The notes under the pieces are model-generated. The model did not search any database and was not told the DNA's origin. It saw only the letters and a program-made list of their open reading frames with translations. Of a stretch of DNA of 64,000 nucleotides, positions 41,273-48,682 are shown one piece after another. This DNA is from Deltaproteobacteria bacterium (lineage in GTDB: Bacteria > Myxococcota_A > Polyangia > GCA-2747355 > JADLHG01): positions 84,869 to 148,868 of the forward strand of contig JADLHG010000062.1 of assembly GCA_020848905.1 (NCBI GenBank), given 5' to 3'. Each line of letters starts with the position of its first letter. Positions within the stretch are counted from its first letter, which is position 1. The translations under genes and the position numbers were made by a program.

Positions 41273-41285
41273 TATTGCGTTGATA
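41273..41285 (-). promoter_or_regulatory. IHF-like site upstream of the fliA sigma54 promoter
   Basis: On the minus strand TATCAACGCAATA matches the IHF consensus WATCAANNNNTTR with one mismatch, inside an AT-rich tract just upstream of the sigma54 element. DNA bending here would help a remote NtrC-type activator reach the promoter. Confidence 0.4.
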
Positions 41286-41459
41286 TTATTTTAAATTATC
41301 CGATGTGCCGGATCCACGGCTGGGTCATCGGTGACCCGTTGCGCGACGCCACGCAGGCTAAGCACCGAGAAATGCGTGAGGCTGAACCAGGGTCATGTGC
41401 GACCCAGGAGGCGGGCCTCGACCTGCGCAAGCGGACAGGGGGAAAGTCGTGGACCTGTC

Positions 41460-41488
41460 TTGCCGGTGCGGGAGCGCGGGGCTACAGT
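41460..41488 (+). promoter_or_regulatory. Promoter of the kinase/NtrC operon
   Basis: TTGCCG at 41460-41465, a 17-bp spacer and TACAGT at 41483-41488. The start would be about 7 nt before ATG 41502, so the leader is very short. Confidence 0.55.
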
Positions 41489-41501
41489 CGAAGGGTCACC
41501 A

Positions 41502-42632
41502 ATGACCCATGAGCCGAATGCGCCGGGCGGGGCGTTGCAGGTCCTGCTCCTTCATCCCCTGGCCTCCGCGCGCGCGAGCATGCGAGAGGCGCTCTCGCCC
41601 GCGCTCGCCGAGGTCACGGAGGCGGGCCGCCGCGACGAGGTCGACCTCGAGCGGCTCACCCAGGTGATCGTCGCTCACCCGAGCTTCATCGGCTGGACGG
41701 AGGTGATCGCGGAGGCCCGTCAGCGCCATCCCGCGCTTCGCGTGGTCTGTCACGCAGACGAGCTGCCCGCGGCCGTCGAGGCGGTGAACGTCGCTCGAGC
41801 GGACCATCTCCTCACCGGCGCGCCGGGGGCGGGCCTCGCGAGCGCCCTTCGGCTAGTTGGCGACGAGCTCGAGTCGCGGCCGGGCTCGCCTCCGACGGCA
41901 CGGGCCGGAGCGGCGGAGCTCGACGCCGCGATCGGCGCGTACCGGAGCTCCGCGGTGGGCAAGCTCACCGGCGCGGTGGCGCACGAGCTGAACAGCCCCC
42001 TCACGAGCATCATGGTCTTCTCCGAGGCGCTGGCGCGCAAGACGACGGAGGAGCCGGGGCTGCACGAGCCCGCGCTCGAGGTACACCAGGCCGCACAGAA
42101 GTGCCGGCGCCTCATTCAAGGGCTGCTCTCTTTCGCGCGGCGACGGCGGTCGCCCGAGCCGGAAGCGCTCTCCCTGCCGGCCGTGTGCTCCGAGGTCCAG
42201 ACGCTCGTGCAGCACCACGCCGACATGGCGCGGGTGCGGCTGGAGGTGGAGGACCTGTCCGGCGCGGGACGCGTGTTCGGGCGGACGGTGGACCTCGAGC
42301 TGCTGCTGCTCGACCTCGTGCAGGAGGCGGTCGCGGCCTGTCGGCCGGGCGATACCGTGCGCGTGGCAGCGCGGGACCTGGCGCCGGAGGGGCCGGTCGA
42401 GCTCTCGGTGACCGAGGCGCGGCGGGCCAGCTCTCCCGAGGCGAGTCCCACTGGGGCGGAGCGCGGTTCGACGGCCCACACCGCCTGGCCGACCGCGGGC
42501 GGAGTCGTCACCGCGCGCCAGGTCCTGGCAACGGCGCTCGGGGCGGACCTGGAGATCGTGACGGCCGAGGACGGAGGCGCCACCGTCCGGGTTCGTCTAC
42601 CCGCCGCGCCGGCGCAGGAAGGACGGCGCTGA
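41502..42632 (+). CDS. Sensor histidine kinase with degenerate ATPase motifs
   Basis: The 376-residue protein begins with a receiver-like region (10-125) that lacks a clear acidic pocket. The HisKA motif GAVAHELNSPLTSI is intact with H161. The ATPase part looks degenerate: the N-box reads LELLLLDLVQEAVAACR without the usual Asn, and no DxGxG is visible after VELSVTEARR. It may therefore act more as phosphotransfer partner or phosphatase than as a kinase. It is coupled by TGATG overlap to the NtrC-type regulator, which is surely its partner. No membrane helices are seen. Confidence 0.75.
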   Translation: MTHEPNAPGGALQVLLLHPLASARASMREALSPALAEVTEAGRRDEVDLERLTQVIVAHPSFIGWTEVIAEARQRHPALRVVCHADELPAAVEAVNVARADHLLTGAPGAGLASALRLVGDELESRPGSPPTARAGAAELDAAIGAYRSSAVGKLTGAVAHELNSPLTSIMVFSEALARKTTEEPGLHEPALEVHQAAQKCRRLIQGLLSFARRRRSPEPEALSLPAVCSEVQTLVQHHADMARVRLEVEDLSGAGRVFGRTVDLELLLLDLVQEAVAACRPGDTVRVAARDLAPEGPVELSVTEARRASSPEASPTGAERGSTAHTAWPTAGGVVTARQVLATALGADLEIVTAEDGGATVRVRLPAAPAQEGRR

Positions 42633-44026
42633 TGGGCAAGGCGTCCGAACAGATCGCCGTCCTCGTGGTGGACGACGACCCGAGCGTCCTCAAGTCGTGG
42701 CGCGAGATCCTCGCCGACCCCTGCTACAAGGTCACGCTCCTCGAGGATCCGGTCGCCGCCGCCGCGCAGGTGGAGGGGCTCGAGCTCGACGTGGCGGTGG
42801 TGGACATCCGCATGCCCGGAATGGACGGCATGGAGCTCCTCACCGCGATCAAGACCAAGCGGCCGGAGGTGGAGGTCGTGATGATGACCGGCTTCGGTGG
42901 CGTGCAGGACGCCGTCGAGGCCATCCGGCGGGGGGCCTACGACTTCCTGAGCAAGCCGTTCGAGAGCATGGAGGCGGCCGAGCTCACGGTGCGCCGCGCG
43001 GCCGAGCTGCGCCGGCTCGAGCGACGGGTGCGCCAGCTCGAGCGCGAGATGGAAGGGGGACAGCCGCTGCGCCACGTCGTGGGGCAGAGCGAGGCGATCA
43101 AGCGTGTGATCGAGCTCGTACGCAGCGTCGCGGCCAGCCCGGCCACGGTGCTGATCATGGGGGAGAGCGGCACGGGCAAGGAGATGGTGGCGCAGGCGAT
43201 CCACCGCAACAGCCCGCGCGCGCAAAAAGCGCTCGTCACGCTGAACTGCTCGGCTCTCACGGAGACGCTCCTCGAGAGCGAGCTCTTCGGGCACGCGAAG
43301 GGAGCCTTCACGGGGGCCACCACGACGCATCGCGGGCTCTTTGCCGCGGCGGACGGCGGCACGATCTTCCTCGACGAGATCGGCGACATGGCGCTCCCCA
43401 CGCAGGTCAAGCTCCTGCGCACGATCCAGGAAGGGGAGGTGCGGCCGGTAGGGGCCACGCAGACGGTCACGGTCAACGTGCGCATCATCGCCGCGACCAA
43501 CGTGGACCTGGAAAAGAAGGTCAAGGAAGGCGCGTTCCGGCAGGACCTGTTCTACCGGCTGAACGTGGTGCGCATCGACATGCCGCCCCTGCGGGAGCGC
43601 GGCGAGGACATTCCGCTGCTCGCGCACCACTTCCTGCACAAGCACCAGGCCACCATGAACAAGCAGTTCGAGGGCATCGACCCCGCGGCGATGGCCTGCC
43701 TCACGAGCCACGACTGGCCCGGCAACGTGCGGGAGCTCGAGAACACGATCGAGCGCGCGGTGGTGCTCGGGCGGGGCAAGACCATCACGCTCGCCGACCT
43801 GCCGGCCAAGATCGTGGGAGAGAGGGCGCAGCCCGAGGCCGACCTGACCCTCCTCCCCTTCCCCGCGGCGAAGGACGAGGCCGTGGCTCGCTTCGAGCGC
43901 GTCTACCTCGCACAGCAGCTGGCGCGGCACCAGACGGTGGCCGCGGCCGCGCGGGCCGCCGGAATGGACCGCTCGAACTTCAAGCGGCTCCTCAAGCGGC
44001 ACGGGCTGCAGGCGAGCGAGGGCTAG
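42632..44026 (+). CDS. NtrC-family sigma54-dependent response regulator
   Basis: The 464-residue protein has a receiver (D14-D15, D58 in VVDIRMPGMDG, K108 in LSKPF), an AAA+ domain and a Fis-type HTH. The AAA+ part holds Walker A GESGTGKE (177-184), the sigma54-contacting GAFTGA (224-229) and Walker B GGTIFLDEIGD. The HTH reads LARHQTVAAAARAAGMDRSNFKRLLKRH at the end. All key residues are present, so it should be an active enhancer-binding protein. Its nearest sigma54 promoter is that of divergent fliA, 1.4 kb away, as in FleR/FlgR-type flagellar control. Confidence 0.9.
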   Translation: MGKASEQIAVLVVDDDPSVLKSWREILADPCYKVTLLEDPVAAAAQVEGLELDVAVVDIRMPGMDGMELLTAIKTKRPEVEVVMMTGFGGVQDAVEAIRRGAYDFLSKPFESMEAAELTVRRAAELRRLERRVRQLEREMEGGQPLRHVVGQSEAIKRVIELVRSVAASPATVLIMGESGTGKEMVAQAIHRNSPRAQKALVTLNCSALTETLLESELFGHAKGAFTGATTTHRGLFAAADGGTIFLDEIGDMALPTQVKLLRTIQEGEVRPVGATQTVTVNVRIIAATNVDLEKKVKEGAFRQDLFYRLNVVRIDMPPLRERGEDIPLLAHHFLHKHQATMNKQFEGIDPAAMACLTSHDWPGNVRELENTIERAVVLGRGKTITLADLPAKIVGERAQPEADLTLLPFPAAKDEAVARFERVYLAQQLARHQTVAAAARAAGMDRSNFKRLLKRHGLQASEG

Positions 44027-44077
44027 AAGCCTCCACCGGAGGAGGCGCGCCTCGACGAGAACTCGGGGGCTGGCGAA

Positions 44078-44668
44078 TCAGGCGCCGGTCATGCGCGACG
44101 GCCACCGATATCTGCCGGAATCCCGCGGCGGGCTGGCCCGCTGCTCCTTCTTCCACTTCTGGTGGGCCTTCTCGCTCCGCCGGCGCTCGACCTCACGCCG
44201 CAGCGGGGCGTACCTGCGGGCGTTGTCGATGGGCCGAGGCGTGGCGACCACCTTCAGCGTCGCGGCGTCGAGGTGGTAGAGGTTCGACGCTCCCACCTGC
44301 CTCTGCTTCGGGTCCGAGACCGTGATCACGAAGCGGCTCTTCATCTGGGAGTTTTTCGCACCCCCGACGGTGTAGTACTCCTCGGTCAGGTGCGCGGAGA
44401 AGCGCCCCTGGTTCGGACCCTTCGCGGGGCCGCGAAGCCAGGTGCCGAGCTGCCTCCAGTCGCTCTCCACGATCCCTTTCAGCCACGCCTCGCGATCCTT
44501 TGGCGCGACGTTCTCCTTCTCCGCCAGCTCGACGAGATAGGCCGCGACGCGCTTCGCCATGCCCCTCGGCGTGAGACGCCCCCCGGCGCTCGCCGGCGCG
44601 AGGCCCCAGCCGAGCGTCAAGGCGAACACGACCGCAGCCACCGCGCGCGGGAACCTGGACTTGCTCAT
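44078..44668 (-). CDS. Exported hypothetical protein
   Basis: The 196-residue protein has a signal peptide (residues 1-28, cut near APASAGG). The mature part is highly charged: LTPRGMAKRVAAYLVELAEKENVAPKDREAW, then SRFVITVSDPKQRQVGASNLYHLDAATLKVV, and a basic tail. No family is recognised. GGAGG lies 6 bp before ATG 44668. A good sigma54 element ends 24 bp further up, so expression may be sigma54-dependent. Confidence 0.65.
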   Translation of the reverse strand: MSKSRFPRAVAAVVFALTLGWGLAPASAGGRLTPRGMAKRVAAYLVELAEKENVAPKDREAWLKGIVESDWRQLGTWLRGPAKGPNQGRFSAHLTEEYYTVGGAKNSQMKSRFVITVSDPKQRQVGASNLYHLDAATLKVVATPRPIDNARRYAPLRREVERRRSEKAHQKWKKEQRASPPRDSGRYRWPSRMTGA

Positions 44669-44691
44669 CCGCCACCTCCGCGAGGGATCTG

Positions 44692-44707
44692 TGCAACCGC
44701 CGTTCCA
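44692..44707 (-). promoter_or_regulatory. Candidate sigma54 promoter of the 44078-44668 gene
   Basis: On the minus strand TGGAACGGCGGTTGCA matches TGGCACG-N4-TTGCA with one mismatch. The start site is near 44681, just before the Shine-Dalgarno at 44679-44675. Confidence 0.65.
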
Positions 44708-44877
44708 GGTAGTGGCGGGCCGTCCGGACCGCGCGGCGGCCCTGCAACCGGCAGAAGTTGCTCGGGCCTGGATCCGAAGGGAGGCCTCGCGGCCGGTGGC
44801 CCGAGGGGCCTGCTGGGGACAGGCCTACCCCGGCGCATGGCTACCCTTGCAACGGATCGGGGGAGGAAGCGGGAGGC

Positions 44878-46017
44878 TCAGGCTCCGAGCGCGGCCAGGA
44901 CCGCGTCGGTCACCTTGGACATGGGCGCCGCACGCTCTTCACCCACCAGATCGTAGGTGAGCGGCTCGCCCCGGCGGAGCACGGCCTTCACGGCGGCCTC
45001 CACCTCGTCGCCGCCCGCGACCAGCTTCGGCAGCTGCTTGCGCTCGCCGACCCAGCGCAGCGACTCGGCGACGGCGAGGATCATCGCCATGGGGTTCACC
45101 TTGTCCTGGCCCGCGTGCCGCGGCGCCGAGCCGTGGATCGGCTCGAACATGGCGTGCTCGTCGCCCACGTTGCAGCCCACGGCCATCCCCATCCCGCCCT
45201 GCAGTACGCTCGCCAGGTCGGTCACGATGTCGCCGAACATGTTGGTCGTGACGCACACGTCGTAGTACTCGGGCTGTCCGAGGAGCCACTGGGTGAAGGC
45301 GTCGACGATCGCCACGTCCTTTTCCACGTCGGGATAGTCCTGGCCCACGGTGCGGAAGATGTCCACGAAGAGCTGACAGCCGCGCAGCACGTTGTCCTTG
45401 ACGATGCAGGTGACGCGTCGGCGCCCGTCCTTCGGGGCGCCGCGACCGCGACGGCGCGAGAGCTCGAAGGCGTAGCGGATGACGCGTTCCGACGCGGCGT
45501 GCGTGATGAGCCGGACGTCCGAGGCCACGCGCGCACGACCCGAGCCGAGCACGCCCCCCACGCCGCAGTAGAGGCCCTCGGTGTTCTCGCGCACGATCAC
45601 GAGGTCCACCTTCTCGGGCTCCCAGACGCGCCGCCGCTCGCCGTGGATGCGGTGGGCGACGCCCGGGTAGAGCTTCACGGGGCGCACGTTGGCGTAGAGA
45701 TCCAGCCGCATGCGGTTGCCGATGACCGGGGACCAGCCGGCCATCTGTCCGTTCTCCATGGTCACCGGCGAACCGCTCGCGGTGGGCCAGCCGACGGCGC
45801 CGAGCAGGATCACGTCGGCGGCGGCGCAGCGCTCCTCGGTCCCCTCGGGCCAGTCGCGGCGACCGTGCTGGAGGTAGAACTGGCCTCCGCAGGGGATCTC
45901 CTCCACGGCGAACTCGACCTGGGAACGCGCACCCACGGCGCGGAGCACCCGCAGCCCCTGCGCCATCACCTCGGGGCCGGTGCCATCTCCGGGCAGCGCG
46001 ACGACATGGATCTTCAT
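44878..46017 (-). CDS. Isocitrate/isopropylmalate dehydrogenase-family enzyme
   Basis: The 379-residue protein belongs to the beta-decarboxylating dehydrogenases: GDGTGPEVM, RLDLYANVRPVKLYPG, VIVRENTEGLYCGVGG, catalytic K in CIVKDNVL, metal Asp in TTNMFGDIVTDLAS, and EPIHGSAP. The RENTEGLY form of the substrate loop resembles isocitrate, homoisocitrate and tartrate dehydrogenases more than LeuB (REL.GGIY). No leucine genes are nearby, so the substrate is open. Starts at ATG 46017 after GAGGAG. Confidence 0.85.
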   Translation of the reverse strand: MKIHVVALPGDGTGPEVMAQGLRVLRAVGARSQVEFAVEEIPCGGQFYLQHGRRDWPEGTEERCAAADVILLGAVGWPTASGSPVTMENGQMAGWSPVIGNRMRLDLYANVRPVKLYPGVAHRIHGERRRVWEPEKVDLVIVRENTEGLYCGVGGVLGSGRARVASDVRLITHAASERVIRYAFELSRRRGRGAPKDGRRRVTCIVKDNVLRGCQLFVDIFRTVGQDYPDVEKDVAIVDAFTQWLLGQPEYYDVCVTTNMFGDIVTDLASVLQGGMGMAVGCNVGDEHAMFEPIHGSAPRHAGQDKVNPMAMILAVAESLRWVGERKQLPKLVAGGDEVEAAVKAVLRRGEPLTYDLVGEERAAPMSKVTDAVLAALGA

Positions 46018-46167
46018 GGTTTCTCCTCGGGGGGGTTCGCGTCTGGGGGAATGCGCGGTCGGCGATACGGCGCGCCACCGTCCGGACACTGCCACCCGCG
46101 CCGCGAGGGGGTCAAGGCCTTTGCCCGGCGCCGAACTGCGAGCCGCGCGGGCTCGAAGGTCCAATCG

Positions 46168-46665
46168 TCAGCGCGAGAGGAAGCGCGTGGCGTCGAAGTG
46201 CATGCCGCGCGCGTCGTGCGAGACCTTCACCGTGCCGTTGAACTTCGCGCGACGCTCGACCTCGTAGTGCCCGGGGCTGCACCGCGTGGGTATCGCCCCG
46301 ACGGCGCACACCGCTCCCACGCCGCCCCGCATGCACGCCGCGTAGGCCGGGCTGGTGCAGCTCGGCGCCACGTAACGCAGCTCGGCCCGGTTCCCGCCCA
46401 CGCCGCGGTCCACGAGGCGAAAGTAGCGATACCCGCTCTCGAGCGTCAGCTCGGCGCACCGACGGAGAAAGAGCTCGCGCGCCAGGTCGGGCTCCATGCC
46501 ATCGGGGCCGAGGTACTCGACGTAATACAGCGCCTCGCCCACCCGCTGGTCGAGAAAGCCGAAGCCGGTCTGCTGATCGTAGGGGCGATAGTACGGGCGA
46601 CAGCCGGCGAGGCCAAAGCAGCAGGCGAGCAGCGCGACGTGCGCGACGTGGACCGGACGTGCCAT
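46168..46665 (-). CDS. Small lipoprotein, CC0125/CC1285-like
   Basis: The 165-residue protein has lipobox GLAGC (Cys 22), then YRPYDQQTGFGFLDQRVGEALYYVEYLG and LFLRRCAELTLESGYRYFRLVD. That order of G-Y/F-S/L-D-x-R and R-x-A/C-E-L-T...G..YF is the signature of the CC0125/CC1285 lipoprotein family, of unknown function. On its strand a TACACT box ends 7 nt before the ATG, so the mRNA may be leaderless. A perfect palindrome sits where the -35 should be. Confidence 0.75.
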   Translation of the reverse strand: MARPVHVAHVALLACCFGLAGCRPYYRPYDQQTGFGFLDQRVGEALYYVEYLGPDGMEPDLARELFLRRCAELTLESGYRYFRLVDRGVGGNRAELRYVAPSCTSPAYAACMRGGVGAVCAVGAIPTRCSPGHYEVERRAKFNGTVKVSHDARGMHFDATRFLSR

Positions 46666-46686
46666 CGCCTGGAGTGTAGCAGGGGA

Positions 46687-46710
46687 CTAGAACACCGATC
46701 GGTGTTCTAG
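46687..46710. promoter_or_regulatory. Perfect 24-bp palindrome over the -35 of the lipoprotein gene
   Basis: All 24 bases from 46687 to 46710 are self-complementary (half-site CTAGAACACCGA). It overlaps the stop of the upstream gene and covers the -35 region of the 46665 gene (TACACT on the minus strand at 46678-46673). A dimeric regulator could control that gene here; a GATC-loop terminator hairpin for the upstream gene is the alternative. Confidence 0.6.
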
Positions 46711-47807
46711 CGGACCGGGTCCTTCACCGGGATCACGAGCACGACGGGGACGCGTTCGCCGTGGGGCCCCTCGAGGATCGCCGAGGCGCGCAGCTCGCGT
46801 ACGAACCCGCTCGAGGAGAAGGAGGCCCCGAGGCCGGACGCGGCGTGCGAGCGCTCGGCCACGGTGTGGCTCACGGAAGACGTGCGCACGAGCATCCGGC
46901 CGGCCGAGTCGTAGCCGGTGAACTCCGGCTCGCCCTGGCGGCTGCGCAGAACGCGGCCGAGCACGCGCTCCACCACGCGGCTCGCCACCGTGCCGATGAG
47001 CGCGCGGTTCGTGTAGACCAGGCGGGCGACGGTGAAGGCGGTGAAGCCGATGATCGAACCCGGCACGCCGAGCCCGACGCTGTAGGCCATCCAGGTGAGC
47101 CCCGCGCCGAGGTCGAATCCGGCGAGGGTGAAGGCCTCGCGGCGTTCGGGTCCTTCGGTACGCAGGGCCCTCACGGCGCGCGCGAGGCCGACCACGCTCT
47201 GGAGCGCGCCCCCCGCCACGCCGAGCAAGGAACCGGCCGCCACGAGCGCGTGGGCGGCGAAGCGGGAGCCGAGCAGCTTGGCCCCCTCGGTCAGGACGGC
47301 CTGGCCGGTCCACGCGAGGCCGTGCATCGCCTCGGCGGAGCGCACCCGACTCGGATGGCGAAGCTGCTTGGCGGAGGCGGCGCCGAGGGCCCACGCGGCG
47401 AGCACGTTGCCCGGAAAGGGCACGGCCTTCTGGGCCAGCCCCAGCACCCCGTCCATGAGCAGCGTGGCGGTCGCGAGGTCGCCGACCTGCTCGGTGACCT
47501 GAAAGCGCCAGCCCTGGGCCCAGCGCATGGCCCGTCCCTGCGCCAGGTCTTGCGTCGCAGCGGCGATGGGGGCGCGCCAGAGCCCCGCCAGCTGCGGCCC
47601 CTGCAAGAGCAGCCGGGCTCGTTGCACCGGCCGAAGCTCGCGCAGCTCACGCGTGCGGTCCGACCCTTGACCGTTCGCCTGCGGCAGCGCGTGAGCCAGA
47701 CCCGGCAGGAGAGCCGCCACCGTGATCAGGACCGCGAGAGCGCCAACGGAAAGGAGCGTGCGGGGGGACCGCGTCGGAGCGGAACGGGGCGAGAGCAGTG
47801 AACGCAC
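46707..47807 (-). CDS. Membrane or exported protein of unknown function
   Basis: The 366-residue protein (from GTG 47807, GAGG 5 bp upstream; TTG 47840 is less likely) has an N-terminal hydrophobic stretch (LLSVGALAVLITVAALLPGLAHA) fit for a signal peptide. Several weaker hydrophobic segments follow (TLLMDGVLGLAQKA, LVAAGSLLGVAGGALQSVVGL, GVPGSIIGFTAFTVARLVY). The C-terminus is beta-rich (SVSHTVAERSH...VPVVLVIPVKDPVR). No family is recognised. Confidence 0.6.
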   Translation of the reverse strand: MRSLLSPRSAPTRSPRTLLSVGALAVLITVAALLPGLAHALPQANGQGSDRTRELRELRPVQRARLLLQGPQLAGLWRAPIAAATQDLAQGRAMRWAQGWRFQVTEQVGDLATATLLMDGVLGLAQKAVPFPGNVLAAWALGAASAKQLRHPSRVRSAEAMHGLAWTGQAVLTEGAKLLGSRFAAHALVAAGSLLGVAGGALQSVVGLARAVRALRTEGPERREAFTLAGFDLGAGLTWMAYSVGLGVPGSIIGFTAFTVARLVYTNRALIGTVASRVVERVLGRVLRSRQGEPEFTGYDSAGRMLVRTSSVSHTVAERSHAASGLGASFSSSGFVRELRASAILEGPHGERVPVVLVIPVKDPVR

Positions 47808-47863
47808 GAGGACCTCGCGACAGTTACCCGGGTTGCCCAACCGCCCACCGAAAAAGTGGCGAG

Positions 47864-47891
47864 ATATTAGTCAGCTTCGTCGCTGCGTCAA
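47864..47891 (-). promoter_or_regulatory. Promoter of the 47807 gene
   Basis: On the minus strand TTGACG (47891-47886), a 16-bp spacer and TAATAT (47869-47864). The start is near 47857, giving a leader of about 50 nt. Confidence 0.55.
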
Positions 47892-48016
47892 GGAGAAACG
47901 GGGGGCCCGGATCAGGGCGCGGCGGCCAAGGGGCGGACGCGCCGCCCGGGCCCTCCCGCCGGAGCGCGCCCCTCGACCGCCACGCCGCCAGCTGTCTAGG
48001 TCGCGCACGGACCCAA

Positions 48017-48682
48017 CTACGCGATCTTGCTTAGCTCTCGCAGAAAGCTGGTGTGCTGGTACTGGTTCGTGATCGCCGAAGCGAGGTTCTCCACGTCCCA
48101 GAATTCGTTCCAGTTGACGCGAATCACCGGGATGAGGCGACTGATCTCGGCCAGGAACTCCTCGTAGTTCGCGGCCAGGCGGGCCAGGTACTCGAGCGAG
48201 ACGCCCGCCTCGAAGCCGCGCGAGCGCTGCTTGATGCGTTCGAGCGAGCTCTCGGGGGAGACGTCCAGGTACACGATCACGTGCGGCCGGCACATGAAGT
48301 TGGACAGGTTGCGAAAGAGCGTGACGTAGGTTTCGTAGTCGCGTGGCTCCATGTGCCCGAGGTCGCGCAGCGTCTTGGCGAAGATGGCGTCCTCGTAGAT
48401 CGTGCGGTCCTGCACCCCGCCGCGGCCGCGCCAGATGATCTCCTGGTGCTGCTGGAAACGGCGGTTGAGCAGGTAGATCTGCATGGCGAAGGCGTAGCGC
48501 GAGGTCTCGCGGTAGAAGTCCTCGAGGTACTCGTTGTCGGCCACGGGCTCGTAGTGCACGTCGAGCCCGAGGTGCCCGCCGAGGGCCGTGGCGAGCGTGG
48601 TCTTGCCGGCGCCGATGAGGCCGGCGATGCCGACGAACGCGTTGCCGAGGGGGGAGCGGCGCGGATCGGCGGAAAGGCTCAT
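48017..48682 (-). CDS. Deoxynucleoside kinase
   Basis: The 221-residue protein has the P-loop GLIGAGKTTLATAL (about 20-33), the substrate-binding EP(V)ADNEYLEDFYRE, and QDRTIYEDAIFA in place of the usual DRS motif. VIVYLDVSPESSLERIKQRSRGFE forms the LID region. The family phosphorylates deoxyadenosine, deoxyguanosine or pyrimidine deoxynucleosides for salvage. Its ATG overlaps the stop of the saccharopine-dehydrogenase-like gene (ATGA at 48682). thyX lies 5.5 kb away on the same strand. Confidence 0.9.
   Translation of the reverse strand: MSLSADPRRSPLGNAFVGIAGLIGAGKTTLATALGGHLGLDVHYEPVADNEYLEDFYRETSRYAFAMQIYLLNRRFQQHQEIIWRGRGGVQDRTIYEDAIFAKTLRDLGHMEPRDYETYVTLFRNLSNFMCRPHVIVYLDVSPESSLERIKQRSRGFEAGVSLEYLARLAANYEEFLAEISRLIPVIRVNWNEFWDVENLASAITNQYQHTSFLRELSKIA

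Larger units (their letters stand above)
41218..41501. other. Divergent control region of fliA and the kinase/NtrC pair
   Basis: The 284-bp gap holds a sigma54 promoter for fliA (minus), an AT-rich stretch at about 41275-41300 with an IHF-like site, and a TTGCCG-N17-TACAGT promoter for the plus-strand kinase. Nothing resembling the sigma28 consensus was found. Confidence 0.6.
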
